NCBI GenBank assembly: GCA_012934845.2
Contig: WNNJ02002155.1
Span: 40,830 to 104,829 of the forward strand
Direction of reading: 5' to 3'
Length of the DNA: 64,000 nt
From: Pomphorhynchus laevis
Taxonomy: Eukaryota; Acanthocephala; Palaeacanthocephala; Echinorhynchida; Pomphorhynchidae
The position numbers were made by a program, and so were the translations under genes. Position 1 is the first letter of the stretch. Every line of letters starts with the position of its first letter. The notes beneath the pieces are model-generated. The model had not been told where the DNA came from, made no database searches, and saw only the letters and a program-made list of their open reading frames with translations. Of the stretch, positions 24,861-35,596 are shown piece after piece.

Positions 24861-25540
24861 GTTAAGTGAATTCACATTTCTCTGTTTACGTGACATTTAT
24901 TAGTGGCGCGAACAATTTGTTTGACGTATACTCCAACTATCAGTCATATAATCTACTCTGGAACTGAAATCGGGATACATGTAATTAGTTATATATATTC
25001 AGAAATTTCACTAATAGAAAATGCTTCTAAAATTGACTTGGATTGGCAACACTAAAATGTTTAGATGCTAACGAACATAAGTGGTGTGACGGTATTAATT
25101 GATCTCAAAAAAGCTTTGTCATTTTAGGTGACAACAAAAATCACCTTATTGTGGGAACAATGCGGAAAGTAAAAGGAAAATCGATTTGATATTTTGTTTG
25201 TCAACAAACGTGAAAGCAGCTCCGTACTGTTAACTTTTTACATTAGGAGTTTTTGTTCTGCAGATGAATCCGTATTTTGATTGGCAACTTTATTTTAAAC
25301 ATATGCCACAGATTGTTTTGATGATAATTAAACGAATTTCATCATATTAACGAGGTATCAATGTGAATCTAAATAAACTATAAGTTTAAGAAGGTATTGA
25401 GATATTACTCATTTAAGACGATAATTTTCTAAAGAATTTGTTTAGAAGCATGATGGGTGTAAAATGTTAAGTACAGAAATTCACTACTTAAACTGATATT
25501 TTGAAAAAACATTTTTGCAATTACAAAATTAATATCAAAA

Positions 25541-25621
25541 CGGTGTGAGCAGGATTTGAACCTGCGCGGGAAATCCCATTGGATTTCGAGTCCAACGCCT
25601 TAACCACTCGGCCATCACACC
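25541..25621 (-). tRNA. tRNA-Ser-CGA: tRNA-Ser (anticodon CGA)
   Basis: On the minus strand the acceptor GGTGTGA pairs with TCACACC, followed by discriminator G. The D arm is GCCGAGTGGTTAAGGC, the anticodon stem TTGGA/TCCAA holds loop CTCGAAA (anticodon CGA), a long class II variable arm follows, and the T arm contains GGTTCAAATCC. Both internal promoter boxes are intact. No CCA is encoded, as expected for a nuclear gene. It looks functional. Confidence 0.93.
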
Positions 25622-25809
25622 GTTTTCAGAAGAATGCTGTGATAAAAAATTAATTTTCAAAATAAATTAATTTGGTATAATAATTTTATAATACAAAAGT
25701 TAAAAAGAGTTGATAATTAGTTAGGGCACATACCAAATCAGTTATATCTTTAATAGATTAGGTAGGTCTTTTAGAGATATTTAAAGATTAAAAATTCAAT
25801 AACAAACGA

Positions 25810-25890
25810 TGGTGTGAGCAGGATTTGAACCTGAGCGGGAAATTCCATTGAATTTCGAGTCCATAGCCTTAACAACTCGATCATCATACC
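25810..25890 (-). pseudogene. Decayed tRNA-Ser(CGA) copy
   Basis: Same length and loop CTCGAAA as its neighbour 190 bp away. The acceptor has one mismatch (GGTATGA against TCACACC), the anticodon stem has a mismatch and a wobble, and the D arm/A box is altered (GATCGAGTTGTT). The T arm and B box are intact. This is a local duplicate that has lost selection. Confidence 0.8.
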
Positions 25891-26023
25891 TTGTGATAAC
25901 AACTCAGTAGGACTATAAACCTCAATGTTACATGGTGTAGTGAAGAAACTAAACTTTGCCAAAGAGGCTTTATTGAATAATCTATAAAAAGGTCAAATAA
26001 TGATAAGTCATACAACATTTATG

Positions 26024-27165
26024 TCAATCTTCTACCTTCAGATAATCTTCAAGGTACGCTGGAGCTCGTCGTCTTCTATTAGAGGTTCGTAATGTATCAG
26101 CACCTTGTTTTGAACACTTTGCTTCGTCGATTTCTTTTGTTTGATGTGCATTCGCATAGTTTGTTGTATTCTGATTATTTACACTCGAAGAGCTGAGTAC
26201 AAGATTAGTGTTTGTATAGGAGAGCGAAGAACGATATACTTTTACGTCTGGTATCTCAACAACCTCATCACAAGATTTTGTATCGTTATTTGTAATTTGG
26301 GTATGAGTCGTACTAGTAGCCTTAAGTAAACGCTGATCGAATTCCGATTCAATAGTCCTGCTTACGATGGAGTCATCATTATATAAGCTAGTATCATTTG
26401 TCGGCATGGGAGCTAAGTGCTTTGTTGATAATTATGTAATTCGTCCGACTTTTAATCTCAGTCGCATATTTATGATTTGACTCTCTAAGATACACTTCTT
26501 GCACAAGTGGTTCGTATTTACTTACAGTAGTGAACCTTTTGACTAGTACAGGTCCTGAAGATGTTAACCAATCAGGCATTGCGACTGCAAAACATGATCG
26601 TCGTGCATGGTAAACATGCGTTCATGATGTGTAGAATTGGTACTTGTACAAAGTAATGAGCGTATTGAATTCAGGGATCGTCTTAAAGCGTCGTGCCATT
26701 TGTTTATTGGCAGATTATTTTCTTTCAAAACAAACTCTACGGTTTTCCATATAAGGTGATTATACCGCTCGCACTGCCTATTGCCGCTTTGGTTATAAGG
26801 AGTTGTTTGACTCGATGTGATATTGTTGCTACTTAGAAACAATTGGTACTCCTTTGAACAGAATGTAGAACCTCAGTCGGAGTGTATGAACGAGGGTGTA
26901 TCGAAACTGTAAAATATCTGCTTGAGATACTTAATAGCCGTTAGTGACGACGTATCTGGGCATGGGAAGGCCCAAGGATAACGTGAATACTCGTCGATCA
27001 CAGTAAACATGAATTTGTTATGGCAACAATTTGGAAAGAGTCCTCTAAAGTCAATCAATAAGCGGTCAAATGGATGTGGTTAAGTCGTTGTAACCATAGT
27101 CTTCTAATTTGATATAACCTTTCCATCAATCGCTGTAAATGATACTACCCGATTAAATAAGTTAC
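26024..27165 (-). mobile_element. Fossil LTR retrotransposon fragment, Ty3/Gypsy pol (integrase to C-terminus)
   Basis: Minus-strand protein pieces match the integrase core of Gypsy-like elements (IDFRGLFPN, FTVIDEYSRYPWAFPCPD, SSQTTPYNQSGNRQCERYN) and the chromodomain-less C-terminus that follows it (GPVLVKRF ... YEPLVQEVYL), ending in a low-complexity tail. No LTR, gag or reverse transcriptase is recognisable beside it. It is a broken fragment with a handful of breaks and looks moderately old. LINE C abuts its right end. Confidence 0.75.
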
Positions 27166-28015
27166 ATTATTATACAATGATACTCCAGAGAGACATTGAT
27201 AATATTAAGGTATGGTGTAATCAACGGGGACTGGTATTAAACCCCGATAAGTCAAAACATATGCGCATCGGACATCTACACATCAATTCATCATATACCA
27301 TTGACGGAAGAGAAATTGAAACAGTTCTCCAATTTCAAGACCTTGGAGTGATCGTAAATAGAAGCTTATCGACCATCCCACATACCAGTCACACAGTTGC
27401 TAAATGCCGTCGAATTTTAGGACTTATTAGAAGGACCATTGGCCAGCTTGACGCATCCAGTTTTAAGTTAATTTACAATGCTTATGTCTTATCTTTAATG
27501 AGATACGCTTCACCTGCCTGTCACCCTCAAACTACGACAGAGATGAACCTGTACGAATCCATATTACGCAAGGCCACACATCTTGTACCCAGCCAACGCA
27601 AGCTCTCATTCATTTTTCGACTTGACGCACTTGGTGTGACCACAGTGAAGAAATCTTTAAAGTCATCTGATTTAATGTTTGTGTGGACAGCGCTTAATGT
27701 TCAAAAAGGGCAGAGGGAACATGTTTGTCGCAAACTGTTCGAACTTCGAAATTCAAACAGATTGAGGGGACATCACCTCACGTTAAAGACCCACATTCGT
27801 CCACGAAGAAGATTTAACACAATTGTCAACCGAACGTGGAAAAGCTGGAATAAGCTACCAAGTCAAGTGGTTTCGGCCTCCAGTATTTTGTCCTTCAAGA
27901 GAAATCTGAAGAATGTACTAACTTAAAACAATCGGATTTTCATTGATATTTTTTTAACCCTGTACCTAGCCTGTACGAGCTCTACGCTCTTTTGCTGCTG
28001 TTGTATTTAATAATA
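27166..28015 (+). mobile_element. LINE C, 5'-truncated copy with TAA-type tail
   Basis: A short 3' fragment of a CR1/Jockey-like LINE: the thumb part of the polymerase, a 3' untranslated region, and a TAATAATAATAAT tail. The coding part is open for 249 codons, so it is younger than its neighbours. Confidence 0.75.
27177..27926 (+). pseudogene. LINE C ORF2 C-terminal part (reverse transcriptase thumb)
   Basis: The frame is open from before 27177 to 27926. It begins downstream of the catalytic site (QRDIDNIKVWCNQRGLVLNPDKSKHMRIG) and continues with FQDLGVIVNRSLS, ILGLIRRTIG, YASPACHPQT and a basic C-terminus (RRRFNTIVNRTWKSWNKLP). It lacks the endonuclease and catalytic motifs through 5' truncation, not through mutation, and is unlikely to make a working protein. 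Confidence 0.8.
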
Positions 28016-28159
28016 ATAATTAATATCGGATTTTGCTATATATAATTTAACATTACCAGTTTTGCCATTTCTCTGATTAAGACGATTAGAGTATCAGCAT
28101 CGTGGCGATTATTCATGCATATCTCGAGCCTTTAATAATAAATAATAAAAATATAAACA

Positions 28160-28433
28160 TAATTATCTATCTGAGATCTCCAGCCTCATCAATCATATCC
28201 AAAATCCACGTTCCTTCCACTATACAACCTTGATCTTATTTTCTTTTATCGATTTCAGCTTCGTCCACCTGGATTATCACTCCATTCCAACCAATTAGCG
28301 ATTTATCTTGTTTTTTGAGAACAATTTCTAACATGACCTCGCGGCGGTAATTCCGCACGAAAATATTTAGTAAAATACCACCTTTTCCGATTCTCAAATT
28401 TTGCATAACTGAACGAATTAGTAAGATACGCAC
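28160..28433 (-). pseudogene. Merlin/IS1595-like transposase fragment
   Basis: Minus-strand reading gives YRREVMLEIVL, IGWNGVIIQVDEAEIDKRK and, after one stop, GCIVEGTWILDMIDEAGDL. The block VxIDEx(K/E)xxKRK followed by VEGxWIxGM is the first catalytic-Asp region of Merlin-type transposases. Both ends are missing. It is distinct from the Merlin at 62 kb. Confidence 0.6.
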
Positions 28434-29036
28434 TTGCTTATTCGGTTAAATTCACCAATATCTTTAAGTATGAATGTGGACATCTTTATTTTCGCCTGAC
28501 CCAGACATTAGAATGACAATATTATAATAATCCGGTTAAACACAAACCGAGAAGTCATGGTGATAAAAGGAATAGGAAAAATAGAGTTAAAAATATTAAA
28601 AAAGATATGTATATAAATGAACAATTAGAAATATTAAAACAACTTTTAAGTGATAATAAGCTAAAAGATCTTTATGTAAATATAAGAAGTTTTTCTAAAG
28701 ATATCATGTTCAATAAATCAAAAATTAATTACCGACTATGATAGACTAAGTTGTATAATAGACAGTTATTGTAATACAAAATACTATAATCGTACACTAA
28801 ATGTAAATAATAACAATAGAAAATATACATTAACCATAAACTTCATTAATAAATGTATAGATAACATAAATATAGCCGGACTTTTAAATAATTCTAAAAG
28901 TAAAGAAATAATAGGGTCAGATTTAAGTAAATATATTCCTAAAATAAGGTATAAACTCCTACCACCATTAGGACGAAAAATTTGTAATTATAATAAAGAA
29001 TTAAAATCAATATGTAACGATAATATTAGAAACATA

Positions 29037-30716
29037 ATGGAAACAGAATGCAATTGTAAAAGTCTTAGTTTTGATAAAATAAATGAACATATATGTACCC
29101 ATAATCTAGAATTAATTGAAAATTGTGAATTAAGAAAGCTGCTATCGAAAGGGTATAAATATAGATTAAATAACAACAACAGCAACAAAAATAAAATTTA
29201 CAGTTCGTTATATAATAACTTAAATGATTACTTTAGTAAGCTGATTAACAGTGAAAGCTCGAATATATCTAAGATAAAAATTTGGAAATATTATATATTT
29301 GATAAAATTAAAAATAAAATGAAAATAACAAACAATTATAAAAGGAAAGATAAAATTAATAAAGATATGTATAAAGAACTTACTAAATTAAAAGATAACT
29401 ATATAATAACAACTATTAATAAAGCTAGTAATAACTTTGTCTTCATATGCAAAAAGCTTTATTATGATATACTAATGAAAGAGGTTAATTCTAATGATTT
29501 AAATGTAAATCCAACATATGAACGTAGTGAGTTGAGTTTAGAAACAATTATTACAAGTCACTGTGCTATAATGGATAAAAAGGGTATAAAGGTTGAATTA
29601 GATAATAAAACTATACCTATATTATATTGGAATCCGAAATTACATAAAAATCCAATAAAACCTAGGTTCATATGTAGCGCATTTAAATGTACATTAAAAC
29701 CACTTTCTGTCTATATGAATAAAATACTTAAAGCAATTAAAGCACACTTTAAAAAATATTGCAATGTAATCGAAATTAATACTGGTATAAAACACTATTT
29801 CAGTATTTATTCTACAAAAGAATTTTTAGAACAGACAAAAGAAATAAATTTTCAAAATATAAATATATACGAATTTAGTACGCTGTATACAAATCTAGAT
29901 TTAGTAGATATTAAAGAAGCGTTAGTAAAATTAATTAATCTTATATTCGGAGAAAGATATACATATATATGTTATAATAATTATAACGCCTATCGAAGAA
30001 AAATTAAACCATCAAGAAAATATAAATATATGGATAAAATTCAATATATAGAATCGTTAAATATTTTGATAAATCAAAATTATTTAAAAGTAGGGACATC
30101 TATATTTAGACAAGTAAAAGGTGTTCCAATGGGTGGTAATAGTAGCCCAATTATAGCTGACTTGTTTTTAAGCTTTATAGAATATGAATTTGTTCATAAC
30201 TGTGTAAAAACTAAATCTAAACAATATAAATATATGAAATATATGTTTCGATACATTGATGATATATGTGTATTTAATTCTAATAATTTTTATTCAATTA
30301 GCGAGCACATTTGTCCAGAAAGCCTTATTCTTAACAAAACCAATATTAATGATAAAGAAGGTGTATATCTAGATATGAACATTAAATTAACATCAATAAT
30401 AACTACTTTTAATTTATATCGTAAAGATGACATATTTAAATTTACAAGAAACATATTTTTGCATGAGCATTCATGCATACCATATAATATAAAATATAAT
30501 ACATTAAATAATGAAATTTTAAGAATTGCAACAATATGTAATGATATTGGCTTTCTTCAAAATCATTTAAATAATTTAATAGATACATATTTTAAACTAG
30601 GTTACTATAAAAATAACATCAAGCAGAAAATAGTAAAATATATAAATCAACACAATAATATAAAGAATAAATTTAAACTCTTAAGTGGCAAATTTTTATG
30701 GATGGATAATAAATAA
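29037..30716 (+). CDS. PLE1 reverse transcriptase
   Basis: 559 codons from the ATG at 29037. The same frame is open upstream to about 28735 (KIRYKLLPPLGRKICNYNKEL), so the real protein starts earlier. The N-terminal part has a Cys/His cluster (ECNCKS ... EHICTHNLELI ... RKLLSKGYKYR) typical of PLEs. Polymerase motifs: NKASNNFVFICKK (about residue 128), YWNPKLHK (196), FSTLYTNLDL (281), VKGVPMGGNSSP (360) and RYIDDICVF (405). The C-terminus is basic and ends LSGKFLWMDNK. PLE polymerases relate to telomerase and prime at DNA ends or breaks. Whether this copy is active cannot be told from sequence. Confidence 0.85.
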   Translation: METECNCKSLSFDKINEHICTHNLELIENCELRKLLSKGYKYRLNNNNSNKNKIYSSLYNNLNDYFSKLINSESSNISKIKIWKYYIFDKIKNKMKITNNYKRKDKINKDMYKELTKLKDNYIITTINKASNNFVFICKKLYYDILMKEVNSNDLNVNPTYERSELSLETIITSHCAIMDKKGIKVELDNKTIPILYWNPKLHKNPIKPRFICSAFKCTLKPLSVYMNKILKAIKAHFKKYCNVIEINTGIKHYFSIYSTKEFLEQTKEINFQNINIYEFSTLYTNLDLVDIKEALVKLINLIFGERYTYICYNNYNAYRRKIKPSRKYKYMDKIQYIESLNILINQNYLKVGTSIFRQVKGVPMGGNSSPIIADLFLSFIEYEFVHNCVKTKSKQYKYMKYMFRYIDDICVFNSNNFYSISEHICPESLILNKTNINDKEGVYLDMNIKLTSIITTFNLYRKDDIFKFTRNIFLHEHSCIPYNIKYNTLNNEILRIATICNDIGFLQNHLNNLIDTYFKLGYYKNNIKQKIVKYINQHNNIKNKFKLLSGKFLWMDNK

Positions 30717-30721
30717 TATAC

Positions 30722-30870
30722 TTTGCATTAGAATAAGATACTAGATAGTTATTTCAGAGGAAATACATCATTAGCATGTATTTGGCCCCGCTGCTATGTT
30801 GGGTAGAGGAGTTAGGGGCCGAAACCTGATAGCATAGCAGTTCCTCCTGATGACCTCTAATTCTTATTCT
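30722..30870 (+). ncRNA. Conserved folded RNA block of PLE1 (copy A)
   Basis: Begins six bases after the reverse transcriptase stop. Outer pairing: AGAATAAGA (about 30731) with TCTTATTCT (about 30861), then AGAGG (30756-30760) with CCTCT (30854-30858). Inside are a hairpin TACAT/ATGTA (30764-30780) and two interleaved helices, GGCCCC (30784-30789) with GGGGCC (30815-30820) and CTGCTATG (30791-30798) with CATAGCAG (30833-30840), which make a pseudoknot. CTGATGA (30847) and GAAA sit where a hammerhead of permuted (open stem II) type would need them, but stem I pairs poorly. PLEs are known to carry hammerhead ribozymes. Confidence 0.65.
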
Positions 30871-31177
30871 GATACAACGTCTGTTATTTATTAGTCAATT
30901 CATAAAAATGACGTTTATTTTAAATTTTATTTTTTATTTTTTATTTTTATTTTTATTTTTTAACTTGATTTAAATTATAGAAAATCTAAAAACAATTATT
31001 AATTTTATTATTTAATTATTAAATTTTGATTTAGCATTATTATGTTTTGTTTATTTTATAATTATATAACAATACGTAGACTCAGTTAGCTGATTTAATA
31101 TTTAAGGGAATATTGATCTAAAAAGTACGTGACGAGATGTATCTCGAATTAACTCTATGTATCAACGTACTATTTTT

Positions 31178-31362
31178 CTATCACCTTCCGTAACACTCCG
31201 GCGCCTTCCACTTTTCACCACTCCCCTCATTCCCTCTTTCCATTTCCCCTTCCCCATTCACCAATTTTCTTTCTTACACATTCCCATTACCCAATATCCC
31301 CTTCCCCTGTCCACATTCCCCAATCCCCGCATTCTCTTTCCCCATTCTCCCATTCCATCATG
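31178..31362 (+). repeat. Polypyrimidine tract
   Basis: About 185 bases almost purely C and T on the + strand, built from CCCCTTCC/CCCATT-like blocks with occasional A. Contrasts sharply with the AT-rich surroundings. Could be a low-complexity region or able to form triplex DNA; no gene is supported. Confidence 0.7.
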
Positions 31363-31402
31363 GAATTAAGATTTCCTTATTTTTTATTGGGAATAAGATG
31401 TA

Positions 31403-31588
31403 TTGGGAACATCTCTTATTTCCGATTTCGAGGATGTCATACAAAACAAATACAGTCCAACGGAGTCTATTAAAACATTTTTTGGAGGAAAGCCAAAATA
31501 CAAATGGTGGATGGACCTTTATTTGGACGAATATGCTTGGAGGCGAAAATTGCGCCTGAATAGCTTACCTTTCTTTGAAAATCTTTAA
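31403..31588 (+). pseudogene. Possible Merlin transposase C-terminal fragment
   Basis: The frame ends FFGGKPKYKWWMDLYLDEYA followed by WRRKLRLNSLPFFENL. The pattern YLDEYxWRR...PFxxxL is how Merlin transposases end, and the Merlin at 62 kb ends DYLAEYMWRDNI. Upstream residues do not help, so the call rests on this block. Confidence 0.4.
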
Positions 31589-31599
31589 GACTGCATTAC

Positions 31600-32860
31600 A
31601 GACTTATTTTGAGTTAAAACATTTCATCAAAAGGATATATTTTTTCATTACTATGATGAAAACCTAAATTGAACATATCTTCTCAAATAAAACATTACAT
31701 TTCTCTTCACCTGAGAGTTTATTATGCTTAAATTTTTATAGTTGGTATATTTTACTTCGCTGATTTAAATAATTTGAAAAAAAAATCCTTGTGTCCATAT
31801 TTGAAAAATTTGAGAAAAGAAGTTTTTATCTCAAAAAATGATGTGTATTGTAAAAAAAAATTTTTACTTTTATTTGATATACGTTTTGTATGTTATGAAC
31901 AATTGTCTATTGATGATGTATTTAACGTTTCAGGTCGTTATATGCACTGCACATTTTTAAATTTTTAATTTTTTGTCTAAAAAATAAAAAATTAAATATC
32001 TCGTAATATGATTATCCTCGGTAAACAGTAGAATAAGCACGTACGTATCTTACTAATACCTTCCGCTATGAAAAATATGAGAACCGAAATAATGCGGTAT
32101 TTAACTAAACATTATACGCCCTCTCGTCATACACTAAACCACTCAAATTCATGTTTTGCCTACATAATTCAAGACAGCTACTTGGTCATTGACTAACGCT
32201 TAAACATCGTAGAAAAGCCAATCGACATTATCAAAATATCATAAATCGGCAAATAAATAGTTGAAAGAGGCTCCAGTCAGCTGCAATTAATTGCCGGAAC
32301 ATCCAAGAATTCCAACGCGCTTTTAATAGCCTTTCTCTTATATAAGAATTACGACTTGATTTGTTTCATTTTTTACTTTTTTCTTTCTAATTTTTTATAT
32401 ATTAAAATCTAGCCCTAGGAGCCAACCGCTAATCAGCTGTTGTACAATAATAATGTTGGATTTACTGAAACCCTCAGCGATAAATTCCATTATCAACACA
32501 TTTTTTTACCGACACGCCAATTTAGTTAAGCTCATTCCAGTATTCTCCGAGAAATTCCATCCAGGAGTTTAAGAATTTAGGGACAGAATTTGTTCAGGAT
32601 TTGGTTAAACATCGTCAGATATTAAGCTCGTTAATAGCGATTGTGGTGAAATGACGCAACGCCATCCGCGACATCACAGTTTCTACACTGACTAATGCTT
32701 TGTTCAGGTATAAAAATTGAACCGATCCGGTCACCCATCCATGACTCGATAAACGTTGACAGCGATATTATTACTCGAGACCCTAACACACCTTTAGATG
32801 TTATTTGTTCCGTTCTCTTTACTAAGATGTTCGAGTGAACTTTTTGATGATATTATATTT
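31600..32860. other. AT-rich stretch without a supported gene
   Basis: No motif, RNA gene or reliable open frame recognised. Confidence 0.5.
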
Positions 32861-32866
32861 TTAGTT

Positions 32867-33085
32867 GTTTTTGAAGTTCACGAGCGAGGAAACAATTTAT
32901 TCAATGAATTTTCGAATGCAACTGCATTCATTATCATATTGTATGTTAATTATTTCTCAAACTTTTTTAAGGTTAAAAAACCTTAAAAAAAGTTAGAGAA
33001 ATGATTATCATACAAGATTATGAATGCAGTTGCATTCGAAAATTCATTGAATAAATTATGTTTCCTCGCTCGTCAACTTCAAAAC
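32867..33085. mobile_element. Foldback MITE-like element, 219 bp
   Basis: Two arms of roughly 100 bp are near-perfect inverted repeats. They start GTTTTTGAAGTTCACGAGCG on the left and, read inwards, GTTTTGAAGTTGACGAGCG on the right, share AATTTTCGAATGCAACTGCA, and meet at AAGGTTAAAAAACCTT. There is no coding capacity. A target duplication is not clear, so the superfamily is unknown. Confidence 0.85.
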
Positions 33086-33539
33086 AATTGTTCATAAGCG
33101 AGAGTTATATCTTCAAGAATATATTTTTAGTGCACGCTGTCTTGGCGTTATTCAAATACAATGAAGCACGCTAGTTATTTCAATACAATTAACGACTTTG
33201 ATTGAGTATATCAGTTTCGTTTGAATCTTTACAAATCGTGAGCCATTTACAAATTTAATCAAGACAGTCCGACAGTAAATTAATATTCAGTTTAATTAAT
33301 TTATAGAAAAATCTTTTACAAAAAAGTTCATGAAGACAATAATTAAACTTTATACAAGAAAATGCATTTTTATAATATTAGTACATAGCAAGGAGGACGT
33401 GGATTCACACGTCCTCGATAGCACGCATCTCATTACTGAGAATTGTGCTCTTAGAAATTCTCTCGAGCCGGTGGGGCATATAAATTATTATTAATATTCA
33501 CATCTTTACGATTATCCAATAATATAAACCACATGCTCA

Positions 33540-33683
33540 TCAACATCTCTGGCAGCAAGGCATCATATTACACTGCTGGGTTGGACACCGAACGTTTAGG
33601 TTATATCCACAGCAGCAAGGCTTACTGCAAAATTCAGCCGGTACAATATGTTGTTTATTTTGTCTCGAATGAAATGATCCCAT
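33540..33683 (-). CDS. Small Cys-rich Met-Gly protein, member 1 (47 aa)
   Basis: Starts MGSFHSRQNKQHIVPAEFC, has CCC at 23-25, then YNLNVRCPTQQC and ends CCQRC; 9 Cys in 47 residues. I do not recognise the family. Met-Gly with Ser at position 6 and a basic run after it is the pattern for N-myristoylation, and Cys nearby could be palmitoylated; both are inference. There is no signal peptide. The segment KQHIVPAEFC is shared exactly with member 6 at 50.9 kb, which argues strongly that both are real genes. TTCTAG lies nine bases before the ATG, a likely splice acceptor. A 9-bp hairpin (33393-33416) lies about 125 bp past the stop. Confidence 0.75.
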   Translation of the reverse strand: MGSFHSRQNKQHIVPAEFCSKPCCCGYNLNVRCPTQQCNMMPCCQRC

Positions 33684-34244
33684 TGATTTATCTAGAATTT
33701 GAGAATTAATTATTCAAAATTACTATCCAAGTAAATCATATTTTTTAAAAGTAAAAATAGTCGTAAACATGGTTTTACAAAAATGATTATACTTCAAATA
33801 TAATTGATAACACATTTTCGAACCTGAAATTTTAGCCTGTGGAATTTTTGTTGTTTATAGATTAAAAATAAATTGAAAAATAAATAAGATATCAATATTA
33901 AATATTATTAAAATGTAAAATCTTAAATATCAATTTTTAAAATTGATATTTAAGATAGATTATGATAATCCAAAATTATTAAATTTATTAAAATATAAAT
34001 TATAATTAAAATGAGAGTATATGTACTATAATATAAAAAGACAATTATTCACTGTAAATTTAATGATTTCTCATCAATTACAGAGTGGCTGATCAAAACC
34101 AGAAATCTAAGATACACAGCTGAAGAACCGCTGTAGACAACAAAAATTTAAACAAAGTATTGTTGAAATTTGTTTATTGATACAACGGCAAAAATTTTAA
34201 AACCATAGCATTTATTAGCGAAACACAAAGTTCTGCCACAAACC

Positions 34245-34316
34245 GGGCTTGGCCGGGAATTGAACCCGGGACCTCCCGCACCCTAAGCGGGAATCATACC
34301 ACTAGACCACCAAGCC
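34245..34316 (-). tRNA. tRNA-Pro-AGG: tRNA-Pro (anticodon AGG)
   Basis: Minus-strand acceptor GGCTTGG pairs with CCAAGCC, discriminator C. The D arm is GTCTAGTGGTATGAT, the anticodon stem TCCCGC... holds TTAGGGT with anticodon AGG, and the T arm is GTCCCGGGTTCAATTCCCGG. All 72 bases fit the canonical fold and both promoter boxes are intact. Lies inside the small Cys-rich gene cluster. Confidence 0.95.
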
Positions 34317-34319
34317 GTC

Positions 34320-35100
34320 AAATGCATAGAAATTGGTATTTAAAAAATCTCTATAATGCTGTCTTAAATTTTAATGTTTTTAAGAAAAAAAAATGTTTTT
34401 AAGGTTTAGGTAAACAAGCAAGAACAGTGATATAAATATAAAAATTGGGAATTAAAAGCTTCTTTGGTACAAAAACTCTAAATTTTAAATATACGAATCT
34501 GTTTTAGTAAAAATATTAATTAAATTTAACTTGTTATTATTTAATCCATTTTACACAAAAGAAAATTTTATTAATTATGCTAAAGATTTATAACCATACA
34601 TAAATTTAAATCCCAGATTTGAATTACAAATTACTGTAAAGTTTTATAAATATATTTTTTATAAATTACACTGATTTGCAATATATTAGTAAATTTATTT
34701 AATTTAATAATTTGTATAAACTAATGTATTTAATGCTTCTTCAAACAATTCGCTAAACCTATTAAATAACAACATTAACCTATAAATAATCTTTATACCA
34801 TAGAATTTGCGAAACAAATATGCGACGGTTATTTTTTAATTCATTATGCAAAATGAATTATTTGTGCAATAATGAAATTAAGATTTTTTAAATTCTTAAT
34901 GGAAAAATTTCAAAAATAATATGGACAAGTCATTCAGATTATTGGGAATTTTAACCGAGTGGTGCTGTGCGATGGTAACAACACAACAGCTTCCAGAATT
35001 GTGTGCTACACTGTTTTATGCCTATTTTAGTTTTACAAGGCAAAACGAAATTAAAATAAATAAACAAACGTTACATAATAAATATTAATCAAACATTTTT
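34320..35100. other. AT-rich stretch without a supported gene
   Basis: Nothing recognised apart from AT-rich low-complexity runs. Confidence 0.5.
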
Positions 35101-35101
35101 A

Positions 35102-35586
35102 ATTGCAAAAAAGTCCTCAATAGAAACTTTAACACCGTCAACGCCCCAAACATTCTAGATCCATCCAATGTATGCAGATCGGAAGGTCGACGTCCTGATG
35201 GAGTCACCGTTTTTCCTTGGCGTGATGGGAAATGTTTGATGTGTGACGCCAACTACGTGGACACCCTCGCAGCCAGCAATGTTAGGAACGCAGCAAGAGG
35301 AGCGGGCGAAGCAGCTTCATATGTCGAAAAGTGGAAACGGCTGAAATATGCCGACTTGACCATGCCCCACATATTTTGCCCTTTTGGAGTAGAGACTTAT
35401 AGATCACTGGGCTCTTCCGCTTTGGCTCTTGTTAAGGAGATAGGAAAAAGATTTAAGCACGTTACCGGGGATTCACGTGCTACTTCATACCTCCTCAAAA
35501 ACGTTAGCATCGCAATTTTACGTGGAAATGCTGTCAGCATTCTGGCGACGGCTCCAATGGGCAAGAACATGGTAGGCTGGTGGTAG
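35102..35586 (+). pseudogene. Retroelement-associated nuclease-like C-terminal domain, 5'-truncated
   Basis: One open frame reads ILDPSNVCRSEGRRPDGVTV, FPWRDGKCLMCDANYVDTLA, GVETYRSLGSSALALVKEIG, GDSRATSYLLKNVSIAILRG, then a stop at 35586. The RPDG...PW..GK...D....DT pattern with a downstream GLxLVxEIGxR and SYLxQxLSIAxQRGN is one I know as a recurrent domain next to reverse transcriptases in many invertebrates; it resembles a PD-(D/E)XK restriction-like fold, but the exact element family is uncertain. The block is GC-richer than its surroundings, consistent with an insertion. Confidence 0.45.
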
Positions 35587-35596
35587 CAGCCAGTCT

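Larger units (their letters stand above)
28530..31080 (+). mobile_element. PLE1: Penelope-like element, best copy
   Basis: Contains a long reverse transcriptase frame and a 3' region with a folded RNA block, then an AT-rich end. The polymerase has no GIY-YIG domain after it. PLEs of the Naiad/Chlamys type carry GIY-YIG upstream instead, and this copy may simply be cut before that domain. A near-identical 3' part recurs at 51.85-52.7 kb (minus) and 61.13-61.45 kb (minus), so the family was active recently. Confidence 0.8.

Noticed and set aside
32798-32986. 62-codon open frame
   Set aside because: It runs into the MITE arm and is explained by the inverted repeat.
33393-33416. Histone-type 3' stem-loop after member 1
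   Set aside because: The 9-bp stem and loop do not match the histone consensus; it may be a chance hairpin or part of the 3' untranslated region.
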